Source of the DNA: Salibacter halophilus
GTDB taxonomy: Bacteria; Bacteroidota; Bacteroidia; Flavobacteriales_G; Salibacteraceae
Assembly (NCBI RefSeq): GCF_008806325.1
Contig: NZ_WACR01000003.1
Location: 186,001-250,000, forward strand
Length of the DNA stretch: 64,000 bases
Reading direction: 5' to 3'
Below, piece by piece: positions 1-10,675 of this stretch (positions within the stretch are counted from its first letter, which is position 1; each line of letters begins with the position of its first letter). Both the position numbers and the translations under genes were made by a program. The notes under the pieces were generated by a model. The model ran no database searches, had not been told where the DNA came from, and worked only from the letters and a program-made list of their open reading frames with translations.

Positions 1-94
1 CTGTGAAGTTGGGAGGGTGCGGTATAAAACGCGTTAATGAAATGAGGACAATTGAAATAATAGCAAACTTGAGTTTCGTGTTATTTGTTTTCAT
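1..94 (-). CDS. DUF6580-type membrane protein, N-terminal fragment (runs off left edge)
   Basis: Reading the minus strand from an ATG at 94 gives 31 codons with no stop before the window edge. The peptide has a short polar start, then a hydrophobic segment, then the sequence RFIPHPPNFT. That string right after the first hydrophobic helix is characteristic, from memory, of the DUF6580 family of small multi-pass membrane proteins common in Bacteroidota, which are thought to resemble substrate-binding subunits of ECF transporters. Only the first helix is visible, so the substrate and full length cannot be judged. It is divergent from recQ across about 240 bp. The family call rests on one motif and would be settled by the neighbouring sequence. 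Confidence 0.65.
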   Translation of the reverse strand, partial: MKTNNTKLKFAIISIVLISLTRFIPHPPNFT

Positions 95-332
95 ATTGGT
101 CTTCTTATTTGCCGACAAATTTAGAAATATTTTATCCTTTTCTTGTAGGCTGTCAAAAAGGAATTCAGTACTTTTGATTTGAAGCCTTTGACAGAGATGT
201 GTTCAAGGGCTTTTCTACTTTATTTAGCCTACGGTAATCAAATCATTACACCTTACACTTGAAAATATTTATTGTTTCAATAAAAATTGATAATTTTCAT
301 AATTATAAAAATTACTTAGGTAAAGACTGAAA

Positions 333-2534
333 GTGAAAATGACGCAGGATTTTAATTTGAAAAGCGCGCTTAAGCAGTACTTTGGTTTTGATTCATTCAA
401 AGGAGATCAGGAGGAAATTATAAATAGTGTCCTCAACAACAACGATACATTTGTGATTATGCCAACTGGAGGAGGGAAGTCTCTTACTTACCAGTTACCC
501 GCTCTCATTACAGAGGGTACGGCTATTGTCATTTCTCCGTTGATCGCCCTGATGAAAAACCAGGTTGATTCGATTAGAGGATTTGTTGACGATGACAGCG
601 TAGCACATTTCATGAACTCTTCTCTCAATAAGGGAGAGCTCAACCGTGTCAAACAAGATTTACGTGACGAAAAAACGAAAATTCTCTACGTGGCTCCTGA
701 ATCACTCACGAAGCAGGAAAACATCGAATTCTTCAAATCGATTAAAATATCATTTGTAGCAGTTGATGAAGCGCACTGTATCTCTGAGTGGGGGCACGAT
801 TTTAGACCTGAATACAGGCGGATCAAGGAAATGATCTCTGGAATTGACGACCGCATTCCGGTTATGGCTCTGACCGCAACTGCCACTCCAAAAGTGCAGC
901 TCGACATCCAGAAAAACCTGGGAATGTCTGATGCGAATGTTTTCAAAGCTTCGTTTAACCGACCAAACCTCTTTTATGAGGTACGTCCTAAAATTCAGGC
1001 TGAAAAGCAGATCATCAAGTTCATCAAGGAGAACGAAGGGAAATCGGGAATTATCTATTGCCTGAGTCGTAAAAAGGTTGAACAAATTGCAGAATTACTA
1101 CAGGTGAATGGCGTTAAAGCACTCGCTTATCATGCCGGAATGGAAGCTGCAAAACGCGCCAAATACCAGGATATGTTCCTCATGGAGGAAGTGGATGTTA
1201 TTGTGGCAACGATCGCTTTTGGAATGGGAATCGACAAGCCTGATGTGCGTTTTGTGATGCACTACGATATGCCTAAATCGCTCGAAGGTTATTATCAGGA
1301 AACCGGTCGTGCCGGTAGAGATGGTGGTGAAGGAGTTTGTTTGGCATTCTACGATTACAAAGACATTGAAAAGCTCGAAAAATTCACGACTAATAAACCC
1401 GTTGCCGAGCAGGAAATAGCTCGCGCTCTCCTCAATGAAGTGGTGGCTTATGCTGAAACAGCTATGTCGAGAAGGAAATTCCTGCTTCACTACTTTGGTG
1501 AAGAATGGGACGAGGAAAACGGAGAAGGGAAGAACATGGACGACAACATGGTCAACCCGAAAGAAAAAGTTGAAGCAAAAGACGAGATCAAGCTTTTCCT
1601 CGAAACAGTTATAAACGTCAAAGAGCAATTTAAGCCCAAGCACGTTGTGGATGTTTTGATTGGAAAACAATCTGCTGAAGTTAAAAGCAACAAACACCAC
1701 ACGGCCAGTTTCTTTGGGTCTGGAAAAGATCACGATCGAAAGTATTGGATGGCTGCTGTGAGGCAATCGCTCGTAGCTGGTTTAATTGGTAAAAACATCG
1801 AGCAATACGGAACGATTTTCGTGACGGATGAAGGAAAAGAATTCATCAAGAATCCCAAGTCGTTCATGCTTATCAAGGATCACGATTACGATCAAATGGC
1901 TGAAGATGCAAATGCCATTACGATGAACAAGGCCGGACAGGGTGGCGATCCCGAGTTGATGAAACTCCTCAAAGATCTTCGCAAGAAAATCGGGAAGCAA
2001 AAGAACTTACCGCCTTTCGTTATTTTCCAGGATCCTAGTCTCGAAGACATGGCAACTCAATATCCTATCACGATGGATGAACTGCAAAACATTGTGGGAG
2101 TAGGAAAAGGTAAAGCCATGAAGTTTGGTCGTCAGTTTCTGGATCTGATCAAAACTTACGTTGAAGAAAACGATATCGACCGTCCGCAGGATATGGTTGT
2201 GAAAGGCCTTGCCAATAAGGGAAGTAACAAAATTGCAATCATCCAGGGTATCGATAGAAAAGTTCCTCTGGCTGATTTGGCTAAAGCTCGCGGTATTACT
2301 GATTCTGAGTTTGTGTCAGAACTAGAAAATATCGTGTACTCAGGAACTAAAGTCAACATCGATTATTACATAAATGATGTGTTGGATGAAGAGCATCAGG
2401 AGGATATTTTTGAATACTTTAGAGAAGCTGAATCTGACAGTATTGATGAAGCGCTCGAAGAATTTGAAGATGAGTACTCTGAGGAAGAAATAAGATTAAT
2501 GCGCATCAAATTTATGTCTGAATTAGGAAATTAA
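333..2534 (+). CDS. recQ: RecQ-family ATP-dependent DNA helicase
   Basis: A 733-residue 3'-5' superfamily 2 helicase for recombination and replication-fork repair in the cytoplasm. Walker A is TGGGKS near residues 45-50 and the DEAH box is at 145-148 followed by the aromatic-rich RecQ loop ([15 protein letters not shown]). The helicase C domain ends with [11 protein letters not shown] winged-helix RQC region follows, then an HRDC domain at about 530-600. The C-terminal 100 residues are acidic and longer than in E. coli RecQ. Odd point: the four zinc-ligand cysteines expected after the helicase core are absent; the region reads [19 protein letters not shown] and then has no Cys. The start is GTG at 333, with ATG at 339 as an alternative. 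The acyltransferase gene begins 5 bp downstream, so the two are probably cotranscribed. Confidence 0.95.
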   Translation: MKMTQDFNLKSALKQYFGFDSFKGDQEEIINSVLNNNDTFVIMPTGGGKSLTYQLPALITEGTAIVISPLIALMKNQVDSIRGFVDDDSVAHFMNSSLNKGELNRVKQDLRDEKTKILYVAPESLTKQENIEFFKSIKISFVAVDEAHCISEWGHDFRPEYRRIKEMISGIDDRIPVMALTATATPKVQLDIQKNLGMSDANVFKASFNRPNLFYEVRPKIQAEKQIIKFIKENEGKSGIIYCLSRKKVEQIAELLQVNGVKALAYHAGMEAAKRAKYQDMFLMEEVDVIVATIAFGMGIDKPDVRFVMHYDMPKSLEGYYQETGRAGRDGGEGVCLAFYDYKDIEKLEKFTTNKPVAEQEIARALLNEVVAYAETAMSRRKFLLHYFGEEWDEENGEGKNMDDNMVNPKEKVEAKDEIKLFLETVINVKEQFKPKHVVDVLIGKQSAEVKSNKHHTASFFGSGKDHDRKYWMAAVRQSLVAGLIGKNIEQYGTIFVTDEGKEFIKNPKSFMLIKDHDYDQMAEDANAITMNKAGQGGDPELMKLLKDLRKKIGKQKNLPPFVIFQDPSLEDMATQYPITMDELQNIVGVGKGKAMKFGRQFLDLIKTYVEENDIDRPQDMVVKGLANKGSNKIAIIQGIDRKVPLADLAKARGITDSEFVSELENIVYSGTKVNIDYYINDVLDEEHQEDIFEYFREAESDSIDEALEEFEDEYSEEEIRLMRIKFMSELGN

Positions 2535-2539
2535 TTCCA

Positions 2540-3823
2540 TTGAAAAAGTTTTCCTTCTTTTATGCCTTTTTGCAAGTGCTTTGCGAAATTGACTTCTGGT
2601 TTTACTTCAAGAACAGGGTCATTTTGCACGGTGATAAACTGGTGAAGAAATATCCGGTTATCTACTGCGCCAATCACCAAAATGCATTTGTTGACGCACT
2701 TTTGATGGCATTGGCTTCAAACAGGCAACCGGCCAGTTTGGTCAGAGCCGATGTCTTCAAAAACAAGCTCTCGGGAGCGTTCTTGCGGAAAGTGAAGATG
2801 CGCCCGGTTTACCGCATGCGCGATGGCTTTGGTTCGCTCGGAAGGAATGAACACACTTTCAATGAATGCTACAACTATCTTTCAAAAGGCGGAACGCTTA
2901 TCGTATTTCCTGAAGGAAACCACGGAGAGCTAAAACGTTTGCGTCCGCTCAAGAAAGGAACAGCTCGTATTGCGCTGGATACATTAGATAAGCTCGAGCG
3001 TTTTGATAAACTGTACATCCAACCGATAGGGCTAGATTACAGCAATCATCCCAAGTTCAGATCCAATATGTTAATGAATATCGGAGATCCTATTGAGATT
3101 TCTAAAGATCGTTATTCGCTAAAAGAGGAGGATCGCACAAAAGAAATCCAGCAGGTGACGAAAGAGATTAAAGAGTCGCTTCAACCGCTGATGTACCATC
3201 AAAAAGCCAAAGACCACAACAGCACGATCTACGATTTCATTCACCTCGTGTATCCAACTCGCGTAAATCGCAAAGGTCTATTTCTCCAAAACTTCTTTGA
3301 TGGAAAGGAATTTGCCAATCAGTTTAACGATGACTTATTGAGTGATGATCAGCTTTCCAGGATGCAAAACCTCCTGAAAGTAGGGAAGGAGTTGCGTTAC
3401 CCAGGATTCTTTTACAAGAAAGGATCTGAATTTTGGCGACCTCTCATTATTTCGATTTTCACATTGCCTTTTTACATGGTGGGATCGTTGATTTTTGCGT
3501 TGCCATTTCACATCATTAAAAAATTGCAATTCGCGATTAAAGATCCGCAGTTCAGAACGAGTGTGAAATTTTTGACCGGTTTAATTCTATATCCGCTTTG
3601 GTTACTTGTTTTAGCTAGCACAGCAACAGCTTTTTTCAGCGGTAAAGATGTTTTGATCGGAACCGGAATCACAATTATTTGCGGGATAGGAGCTTTGAAT
3701 TTCCGGGATAATATCCGGTTGGTTATGCGATTTGGAAAGTGGGCTCTGACCGATAAAAGTCAACGCCACACTTTCGAAAACGAACTCGAAACATTTGTCC
3801 GCTCACTCAAAAATGAAGCATAA
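2540..3823 (+). CDS. 1-acyl-glycerol-phosphate acyltransferase-like (PlsC domain) membrane protein
   Basis: A 427-residue protein with an N-terminal PlsC/LPLAT domain that should transfer an acyl chain to a glycerol-phosphate or related lipid acceptor at the inner membrane. The catalytic pair is H46 and D52 in NHQNAFVD (HX5D spacing rather than the usual HX4D, a variant I believe is common in Bacteroidota). The acceptor-site motif FPEG is at about 123-126. Unlike the roughly 250-residue E. coli PlsC, it has a 200-residue C-terminal extension with two hydrophobic hairpins around residues 298-330 and 345-390. The start appears to be TTG at 2540, only 5 bp after recQ, with no nearby ATG that keeps the domain. 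The exact acceptor (lysophosphatidate or an ornithine/glycine lipid) cannot be told. Confidence 0.85.
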   Translation: MKKFSFFYAFLQVLCEIDFWFYFKNRVILHGDKLVKKYPVIYCANHQNAFVDALLMALASNRQPASLVRADVFKNKLSGAFLRKVKMRPVYRMRDGFGSLGRNEHTFNECYNYLSKGGTLIVFPEGNHGELKRLRPLKKGTARIALDTLDKLERFDKLYIQPIGLDYSNHPKFRSNMLMNIGDPIEISKDRYSLKEEDRTKEIQQVTKEIKESLQPLMYHQKAKDHNSTIYDFIHLVYPTRVNRKGLFLQNFFDGKEFANQFNDDLLSDDQLSRMQNLLKVGKELRYPGFFYKKGSEFWRPLIISIFTLPFYMVGSLIFALPFHIIKKLQFAIKDPQFRTSVKFLTGLILYPLWLLVLASTATAFFSGKDVLIGTGITIICGIGALNFRDNIRLVMRFGKWALTDKSQRHTFENELETFVRSLKNEA

Positions 3824-3826
3824 AAA

Positions 3827-3848
3827 AAGGGAGCCGTTGAGCTCCCTT
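3827..3848. terminator. Bidirectional intrinsic terminator between the acyltransferase gene and clpC
   Basis: A perfect 8-bp stem AAGGGAGC/GCTCCCTT closes a 6-base loop. A-rich sequence lies on the left, which serves as the U-tract for the minus-strand clpC transcript. It lies between two convergent stop codons. Confidence 0.75.
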
Positions 3849-3870
3849 GTCTGTTTATCGTAGAGAATGA

Positions 3871-6480
3871 TTAATCTTCTTTTTCATTCTTAGTTTCGCC
3901 CTCTTTTTCAGAACTCGAATCATCAGCCTTTTTCTTCGGTTTGGCTTCACCTTTTTTCACATTGATCTTGATCTCTTTCTCTTTCTTATCAAAATCAACT
4001 TTTACTGTGTCGCCTTCGTGAATTTTATTGCCGATGATCTCCTCTGCAATAGGATCTTCGAGATATTTCTGGATCGCTCTGTTCAGTGGGCGAGCACCGT
4101 ACTGGTGATCATATCCTTTTTCAGCGATGTACTTTTTCGCCTCTTTAGTGAGCTCGATCGAATATCCGAGATCTTCAATTCGCTTGTAGAGGTGTTCCAG
4201 TTCAATATCGATGATCTTGAACAAGTCTTCCTGTTTGAGGCTATTGAAGAGAATCACATCGTCAATCCTGTTGAGGAACTCTGGAGCAAAAGCCTTTTTG
4301 AGCGCTTTCTGCAAAATACTCTTTGCTTCCTGTTCTTCATTTTGAAGCTTGGCCGATGGCGCAAAACCAACACCTTGTCCAAAGTCTTTAAGGTGACGCG
4401 TACCGATGTTACTCGTCATAATGATGATCGTATTCTTAAAGTCAACCTTGCGACCTAGGCTGTCAGTTACAGTTCCGTCATCCAGGATTTGAAGGAGCAA
4501 GTTGTACACATCGGGGTGTGCTTTCTCGATCTCATCAAGCAGAATAACAGAGTAGGGGTGTCTGCGAACTTTTTCTGTAAGCTGACCACCTTCTTCGTAA
4601 CCAACATAGCCCGGAGGCGCTCCGATCAATCTCGACACAGCGAATTTTTCCATGTATTCACTCATATCGATACGGATCATGTTGTCTTCTTTGTCGAAAA
4701 GGTAACGGGTCAGAACCTTGGCCAACTGCGTTTTACCAACACCCGTAGGACCTAAGAAAATAAACGAACCGATCGGTTTGTTGGGATCTTTCAATCCGGC
4801 ACGGTTACGCTGAATTGCTTTAACCACTTTCTCAACCGCTTCGTCCTGTCCGATTACGCTACCTCTCAACTTCTCACGCATATTCGTGAGTCGCTCAGCT
4901 TCTTTTTGCGCAATACGCTGTACAGGAACGCCAGTCATCATCGCGACAACTTCAGCAACGTTTTCCTCGTCAACCGTTTCGCGATGCTCTTTGGTGCGCT
5001 CTTCCCATTTTTTCTTTTCCTCTTCGAGTTGTTCGCTCAGTTTGCGTTCTGAATCGCGCAATCTTGCCGCTTCTTCGTATTTCTGCTTGCGAACAACCTG
5101 ATTTTTATCTTCTTTGACCTTCTCGATTTGCTTTTCGATTTCGAGAATTTCATCCGGAACTTCAATGTTTGTAATATGAACACGTGAACCAGCCTCATCA
5201 AGAGCATCGATCGCCTTATCGGGAAGGTGTTTATCCGTCATGTAGCGATCAGTCAACTTCACACATGCCTGAATCGCTTCAGGAGTGTAGTTCACATTGT
5301 GGTGCTCTTCGTAACGAGCTTTAATATTGTTGAGAATCGTCACCGTTTCATCAGGTGTCGTTGGCTCAACCATCACTTTTTGGAAACGTCTTTCGAGTGC
5401 TCCGTCTTTCTCGATATACTGTCGGTATTCATCGAGCGTGGTAGCACCAATGCATTGTATTTCACCACGTGCTAGAGCTGGCTTGAACATGTTCGATGCA
5501 TCCAGCGATCCCGAAGCGCCACCGGCTCCGATTATCGTGTGGATTTCATCGATAAAGAGAATCACATCAGGTGATTTCTCCAATTCGTTCATCACCGCTT
5601 TCATACGCTCTTCGAACTGACCACGGTATTTTGTTCCGGCAACCAGCGAAGCGAGATCGAGTGTAACAACACGCTTATTATAAAGAACACGTGAAACTTT
5701 GCGTTGCACGATGCGGAGTGCCAAACCTTCAGCAATTGCCGATTTACCAACACCCGGCTCACCGATCAGAATCGGATTGTTCTTTTTGCGTCTGCTCAAA
5801 ATTTGCGAAACGCGTTCAATTTCCTTTTCACGACCTACAATTGGGTCGAGTTTTTCGTCTTCAGCCATTTTGGTCAGATCACGGCCGAAGTTGTCGAGTA
5901 CCGGTGTTTTTGATTTTGTGTCGCTCTTGCGTTGTGAACCACCGCGACCGCCACCGCCTGAGAATGAACCTGAAGAAGTGTCATCATCTTCAGTACTTCC
6001 CGGAATCTCAGCTCTTGGATCTTCATTCATGTCAGATCCCGAATGCATATTGTCCAATTCGTTCTTTACCATTTCGTAATCTACATTAAAGTTAAATAGC
6101 GCCCTGCTCGCAACATTGTTGTCGTCTTTGAGAATACTCAACAACAAATGCTCCGTGCCAATCACATTACTCTTGAAGAGCTTGGCTTCGAGATACGTGA
6201 TTTTGAGCGTTTTTTCTGCTTGTTTAACCAGCGGAATATTGCCGAGGTTAGAGGTTACCTTCGATGTATTTTCAACCTTTATAGACTGCTCGATGAGTTT
6301 ACGCAACTCCATGAGGTCTACATTGAGGTTTTTCAAAATTTCAATAGCAACTCCCTGACCTTCGCGAATAATCCCGAGGAGGAAGTGCTCAGTGCCTATG
6401 TAATCATGGCCTAACCTGAGAGCTTCTTCGCGACTAAAGGATATTACATCCTTAACTCTTGGGGAAAAATTTGCTTCCAT
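3871..6480 (-). CDS. clpC: ATP-dependent Clp protease ATP-binding subunit ClpC
   Basis: An 869-residue AAA+ unfoldase that feeds substrates to ClpP in the cytoplasm. The order is: two N-terminal Clp-N repeats (about 1-145); a Gly/Ser-rich low-complexity linker (about 145-190); a first AAA+ domain with Walker A GEPGVGKS at about 240-247; a middle region containing a UVR motif (KQKYEEAARLRDSE), which distinguishes ClpC from ClpB and ClpA; and a second AAA+ domain with Walker A GPTGVGKT and a ClpB_D2-small domain. The C-terminal tail is Lys/Glu-rich. Length fits the Bacteroidota family. No McsA/McsB adaptor genes are in the window. It is divergent from gyrA across 283 bp. Confidence 0.97.
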   Translation of the reverse strand: MEANFSPRVKDVISFSREEALRLGHDYIGTEHFLLGIIREGQGVAIEILKNLNVDLMELRKLIEQSIKVENTSKVTSNLGNIPLVKQAEKTLKITYLEAKLFKSNVIGTEHLLLSILKDDNNVASRALFNFNVDYEMVKNELDNMHSGSDMNEDPRAEIPGSTEDDDTSSGSFSGGGGRGGSQRKSDTKSKTPVLDNFGRDLTKMAEDEKLDPIVGREKEIERVSQILSRRKKNNPILIGEPGVGKSAIAEGLALRIVQRKVSRVLYNKRVVTLDLASLVAGTKYRGQFEERMKAVMNELEKSPDVILFIDEIHTIIGAGGASGSLDASNMFKPALARGEIQCIGATTLDEYRQYIEKDGALERRFQKVMVEPTTPDETVTILNNIKARYEEHHNVNYTPEAIQACVKLTDRYMTDKHLPDKAIDALDEAGSRVHITNIEVPDEILEIEKQIEKVKEDKNQVVRKQKYEEAARLRDSERKLSEQLEEEKKKWEERTKEHRETVDEENVAEVVAMMTGVPVQRIAQKEAERLTNMREKLRGSVIGQDEAVEKVVKAIQRNRAGLKDPNKPIGSFIFLGPTGVGKTQLAKVLTRYLFDKEDNMIRIDMSEYMEKFAVSRLIGAPPGYVGYEEGGQLTEKVRRHPYSVILLDEIEKAHPDVYNLLLQILDDGTVTDSLGRKVDFKNTIIIMTSNIGTRHLKDFGQGVGFAPSAKLQNEEQEAKSILQKALKKAFAPEFLNRIDDVILFNSLKQEDLFKIIDIELEHLYKRIEDLGYSIELTKEAKKYIAEKGYDHQYGARPLNRAIQKYLEDPIAEEIIGNKIHEGDTVKVDFDKKEKEIKINVKKGEAKPKKKADDSSSEKEGETKNEKED

Positions 6481-6605
6481 ATATTTTAGTCTCCTTCGTG
6501 TTCTTTTGTTGTTAAACGGTTTTTGAACCCATTTCGTTCATTCCGCACTGTGAAAATAACAACTCTTTCTACAATCTCAAAAGTACTGAGCTAACAACGC
6601 GGCTG

Positions 6606-6627
6606 ACCTGAAAAGCAGGTTCTTTTT
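6606..6627 (+). terminator. Short terminator-like hairpin in the clpC-gyrA divergent region
   Basis: ACCTG and CAGGT flank an AAAAG loop and are followed by TTCTTTTT on the plus strand, roughly 140 bp before the gyrA ATG. It could end a short leader transcript of gyrA or be chance, because the stem is only 5 bp. The rest of 6481-6763 shows no gene and no recognisable riboswitch. Confidence 0.3.
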
Positions 6628-6763
6628 ACCAACATAAATTTGTTGAAAATTACAAGAGTTTTCAACATGGTTAGCGGTACATTAATAAGTACTTTCGAAA
6701 TTCAATTAAAACTGTGTAGCAAATACTATACGAAACGCAATTTCTCTTTGAATTTAAGACAAT

Positions 6764-9280
6764 ATGGCAGAAGGAGATAATGAAAGAATACTGCGCGTAA
6801 ACATTGACGAGGAAATGAAGTCGGCATATATCGACTATTCCATGTCAGTAATTGTAGCGCGCGCATTACCCGATGTTCGAGACGGTTTAAAGCCCGTTCA
6901 CCGAAGAGTTTTATACGGAATGCAGGATTTGGGATTGACATCCAACAAGTCCTTTAAAAAATCGGCACGTATCGTGGGAGAGGTGCTCGGTAAGTATCAC
7001 CCGCACGGTGATTCATCCGTTTACGATACTATGGTGCGTATGGCACAGCACTGGTCACTTCGCTATCCGATGGTCAATGGCCAGGGGAACTTCGGTTCTG
7101 TGGATGGTGATAGTCCGGCCGCTATGCGTTACACCGAGGCTAAACTCCGCAAGATAGCGGAGGAAATGCTGTCCGATATCGACAAAGAAACAGTCGATTT
7201 CTCGCTCAACTTCGATGATACCATCGAAGAACCAACCGTACTACCGGCTAAAATTCCGAACCTCCTTGTAAACGGTGCAAGTGGTATCGCAGTTGGTATG
7301 GCGACAAATATGCCGCCTCACAATCTCACTGAAATTGTGAACGCGACAGTAGCTTATATCGATGATCGCGATATTTCAATCGAAGGTTTGATGGAACACG
7401 TGAAAGCACCTGATTTCCCAACAGGCGGAATCATTTACGGTGTTGACGGTGTTCGCCAGGCGTTTGAAACCGGTCGCGGTAAGGTCGTGATTAGAGCCAA
7501 AGCCGATATCGAAGAAACAGACTCGGGCAGACCGAGAATTATAGTGACAGAAATTCCATACCAGGTCAATAAGGCTGAAATGATCAGCAAGACGGCCGAT
7601 ATGGTCAACGATAAAAAGATCGAGGGTATCTCTGATATCCGCGATGAGAGTGACAGAAGCGGTATGCGCGTTGTCTACGAACTCAAGCGCGATGCCATCC
7701 CGAATGTGGTTCTGAACAATTTGTATAAGCACACCGCTTTACAAACTTCATTCTCAGTGAATAACGTTGCGCTCGTTAAAGGTCGTCCGCAAACGTTGAA
7801 CCTCAAAGATCTCATTCATCATTATGTAGATCACCGCCACGAGGTGGTTGTTCGCAGGACAGAATACGAACTGCGCAAAGCAAAAGAGAGAGCTCACGTA
7901 TTAGAAGGGTATCTCATCGCGCTGGACAACCTCGATGAAGTGATCGCACTCATCAGGGGATCGCGTACTGCTGATATCGCGAAAGAAGGCTTGATGAAAA
8001 ACTTCGAGCTTACTGAAATTCAGGCGAAAGCTATTCTGGAGATGCGTCTACAGCGACTCACCGGAATGGAGCGCGAAAAGATCCAGAGCGAGTACGATGA
8101 GTTGATGAAAAAGATCGAGTACTACGAAAGCATTTTGGCTGACGAAGGCTTGAGAATGGACATTATTAAAGAAGAGCTCCTCGAAATGAAAGAGAAATAC
8201 GGTGATGAACGCAAAACTGACATCATTTTTGCCAGTGCCGATTTCCGCATCGAGGATATGATCCCTAATGAAGAAGTTGTTGTGACGATTTCGCACATGG
8301 GTTACATGAAGCGTACATCGCTCTCAGAATATCGCACACAAAGGCGAGGAGGTCGCGGATCGCGGGGTAGCACAACCCGGGATGAGGACTTCCTGGAAGA
8401 TCTGTTCTACGCCAATACACACAACTATCTCCTCATCTTTACGGAGAAAGGTAAGTGTTTCTGGATGCGAGTATTCGAAATTCCGGAAGGAACGAAAGCA
8501 TCAAAAGGTAGGGCTGTTCAGAACCTGATCAACATCGAACCCGATGACAGAGTTCTAGCCTATATAAATGTTCCGGATCTGACCGACCAGGAATTTATCG
8601 AGAACAACTTCATTATGATGTGTACCAAAAAAGGTACTGTTAAGAAGACAAATCTCGAAGCTTATTCTCGTCCGCGTTCAAACGGAATCATCGCGATCAA
8701 TATTAAGGATGGCGATGAGCTCATGGAAGCTAAACTCACAAACGGTGAAAGTGAAGTGTTGATGGCTCTGAAAAGTGGTCGCGCAATTCGCTTCAACGAA
8801 AACACAGTCAGATCCATGGGCCGCGGAGCCAGTGGTGTAAGAGGAGTGAGGCTAGCTAACGACAAAGACGAAGTCGTGGGCATGGTTTGCGTTCAGGATG
8901 CTGAAACAACTATCCTGGTTGTATCAGAAAAAGGTTACGGAAAACGTACAGCACTGGAAGATTACCGTGTGACAAACCGCGGTGGTAAAGGTGTTAAGAC
9001 AATGAATATTTCCGATAAAACCGGAGAACTCACAACGATCAAGGCTGTTACTGATGATAACGACCTGATGATTATTAACAAAAACGGAATCGCAATCAGA
9101 CTCGAAGTTGCCGGAATAAGGGTGATGGGTCGTGCCACTCAGGGTGTTAGACTGATCAACCTCAAGAAAGGTGACGAAATCGCGGCAGTTGCAAAAGTGC
9201 CTCACAGCGATGAAGAAGAGGAAGAAAATGGTTCTGAAGAAGAGAATGGCACAGAAAATGCTACTGATAGCGAAGAATAA
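6764..9280 (+). CDS. gyrA: DNA gyrase subunit A
   Basis: An 838-residue type IIA topoisomerase subunit that breaks and rejoins DNA to introduce negative supercoils together with GyrB. The catalytic tyrosine is Y123 in [10 protein letters not shown]. The quinolone region reads [10 protein letters not shown] with S84 and D88, the unmutated residues at the positions equivalent to E. coli S83 and D87. The GyrA box QRRGGRG, needed for DNA wrapping, starts the six-bladed C-terminal domain and distinguishes it from ParC. The last 25 residues are an acidic tail of Glu, Asp and Asn. The start ATG at 6764 lies just before the conserved [17 protein letters not shown] region. A TPR protein gene begins 34 bp downstream. 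Confidence 0.97.
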   Translation: MAEGDNERILRVNIDEEMKSAYIDYSMSVIVARALPDVRDGLKPVHRRVLYGMQDLGLTSNKSFKKSARIVGEVLGKYHPHGDSSVYDTMVRMAQHWSLRYPMVNGQGNFGSVDGDSPAAMRYTEAKLRKIAEEMLSDIDKETVDFSLNFDDTIEEPTVLPAKIPNLLVNGASGIAVGMATNMPPHNLTEIVNATVAYIDDRDISIEGLMEHVKAPDFPTGGIIYGVDGVRQAFETGRGKVVIRAKADIEETDSGRPRIIVTEIPYQVNKAEMISKTADMVNDKKIEGISDIRDESDRSGMRVVYELKRDAIPNVVLNNLYKHTALQTSFSVNNVALVKGRPQTLNLKDLIHHYVDHRHEVVVRRTEYELRKAKERAHVLEGYLIALDNLDEVIALIRGSRTADIAKEGLMKNFELTEIQAKAILEMRLQRLTGMEREKIQSEYDELMKKIEYYESILADEGLRMDIIKEELLEMKEKYGDERKTDIIFASADFRIEDMIPNEEVVVTISHMGYMKRTSLSEYRTQRRGGRGSRGSTTRDEDFLEDLFYANTHNYLLIFTEKGKCFWMRVFEIPEGTKASKGRAVQNLINIEPDDRVLAYINVPDLTDQEFIENNFIMMCTKKGTVKKTNLEAYSRPRSNGIIAINIKDGDELMEAKLTNGESEVLMALKSGRAIRFNENTVRSMGRGASGVRGVRLANDKDEVVGMVCVQDAETTILVVSEKGYGKRTALEDYRVTNRGGKGVKTMNISDKTGELTTIKAVTDDNDLMIINKNGIAIRLEVAGIRVMGRATQGVRLINLKKGDEIAAVAKVPHSDEEEEENGSEEENGTENATDSEE

Positions 9281-9313
9281 TTGATAATTTCGCATCAAAA
9301 GGAATAAAAATTT

Positions 9314-10468
9314 ATGAAACGTATATTTTTCACATTGACGATGATAGCGACTGTAGCAACGGGTTTTGCGCAGTCGAACAAAGTAATTAGCGCCAATAAC
9401 TATTTGAAAAATGGCGATTTGGCCAAGGCTAAAGAGAACATCGATGCTGCATCTGTTCACGAAAAAACGATGAACGAGCGCAAAACATGGTTCTACCGCG
9501 GTAAGGTTTATTTGGCCTTAGCTGCAACAGAAGACGAGAAATTTAAAAAGCTTGATTCAAATGCTATTTACAAGGCTGCTGAGGCTTTTGAAAAAGCACT
9601 TGAGTTAGAAGGTAGGAGAATTGGAGACAAAGAAATTCAACAGCAATACCAAATCACTGGTCGCCAAATGTTTGCTGTAGGAATTGAAAACTACAAATCG
9701 CAGAATTACCCCAAGGCGAGTAAAGCATTTGAAAATTCTGCTGAGATTTCGAAAAAATTCGGAATAACAGATACATCAGCAATATTCAATGCCGGAATGA
9801 CTGCAGAATTAGCTAATGATACTGCTAAAGCAATAGAGCAATACCGCGAGAGTGCAAAACTCGGTTACAAAGACGGTGCGCTTTTCGTGAATGTAGCTAA
9901 ACTGGAAAAAGGACAGGGTAACATTGACGCTGCGCTAAACACGTTGAAGGAAGGTAGAAAACTGTATCCTGAAAACGGTCCGATTTTAACTGAGCTCATC
10001 AACATTTACCTGACTACAGGAAAAACTGATGATGCATTAGCGATGTTGAATGAGGCTATTAAAAAGGATTCTTCAAATGCACAGTTGTTCTTTGCACGCG
10101 GTACGCTCTACGACAAAAAAGGCATGAGTGACAAAGCGACTGCAGATTACGAGAGCGCAATTGCTGTAGATCCTGATAACTACGAATCGTATTACAACCT
10201 TGGAGCTGTTTACGTAAACCGCAGTGCTGAGATCCAGGAAAAAATGAATAACCTGGACATCAGTAAAAAGGAAGAATACAATAAGTTGAAAGCTGAGCGC
10301 GACACATTGTATGAAAAGGCAATTAAGCCGCTAGAAAAAGCTCACGAGCTGAATCCGGAAGACCGCGTTACAATGCAAACGCTCATGGGACTTTACGGAA
10401 AAACAAATCAAATGGAGAAATACAAAGAGATGAAAGCCAAGTTCAAAGAAGAGAACTCTGCTGAATAA
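9314..10468 (+). CDS. Exported tetratricopeptide-repeat protein
   Basis: A 384-residue protein with a Sec signal peptide ending near residue 20 (TGFAQ), so it acts in the periplasm or at the outer membrane. Several TPR units follow, for example around residues 80-100, 160-190, 195-260 and 265-300, with the usual small and aromatic residues (YNLGAVYVNR, LFFARGTLYDKKG). TPRs mediate protein-protein contacts; no enzymatic domain is visible. A TPR protein directly behind gyrA seems to be a common Bacteroidota arrangement (from memory), but the partner is unknown. It is probably cotranscribed with gyrA and is followed by an intrinsic terminator. Confidence 0.85.
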   Translation: MKRIFFTLTMIATVATGFAQSNKVISANNYLKNGDLAKAKENIDAASVHEKTMNERKTWFYRGKVYLALAATEDEKFKKLDSNAIYKAAEAFEKALELEGRRIGDKEIQQQYQITGRQMFAVGIENYKSQNYPKASKAFENSAEISKKFGITDTSAIFNAGMTAELANDTAKAIEQYRESAKLGYKDGALFVNVAKLEKGQGNIDAALNTLKEGRKLYPENGPILTELINIYLTTGKTDDALAMLNEAIKKDSSNAQLFFARGTLYDKKGMSDKATADYESAIAVDPDNYESYYNLGAVYVNRSAEIQEKMNNLDISKKEEYNKLKAERDTLYEKAIKPLEKAHELNPEDRVTMQTLMGLYGKTNQMEKYKEMKAKFKEENSAE

Positions 10469-10505
10469 TCATCTATTTGATTTCATAAACTATTCAATAG
10501 AGAGG

Positions 10506-10527
10506 AAGGAGATCGATTGGTCTCCTT
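10506..10527 (+). terminator. Intrinsic terminator after the gyrA-TPR unit
   Basis: A 7-bp stem AAGGAGA/TCTCCTT with an 8-base loop is followed by a T-rich tail on the plus strand. It begins 38 bp after the TPR stop codon. Confidence 0.7.
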
Positions 10528-10675
10528 TCTTATTTCTAGCTTTATTTTACATAATATAAATTATAAGTAAATAATTCTAGCATCTGTTTAGGTTCTTATA
10601 ATTGAATTTAGCAGAATAAATAAAATTGTAAGTTTGTTTTATAACTACGATTATAAAAATTGCGTTTAATAAATA

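Noticed and set aside
6481-6763. Possible riboswitch between clpC and gyrA
   Set aside because: Only one 5-bp hairpin was seen, with none of the conserved words of known riboswitch classes.
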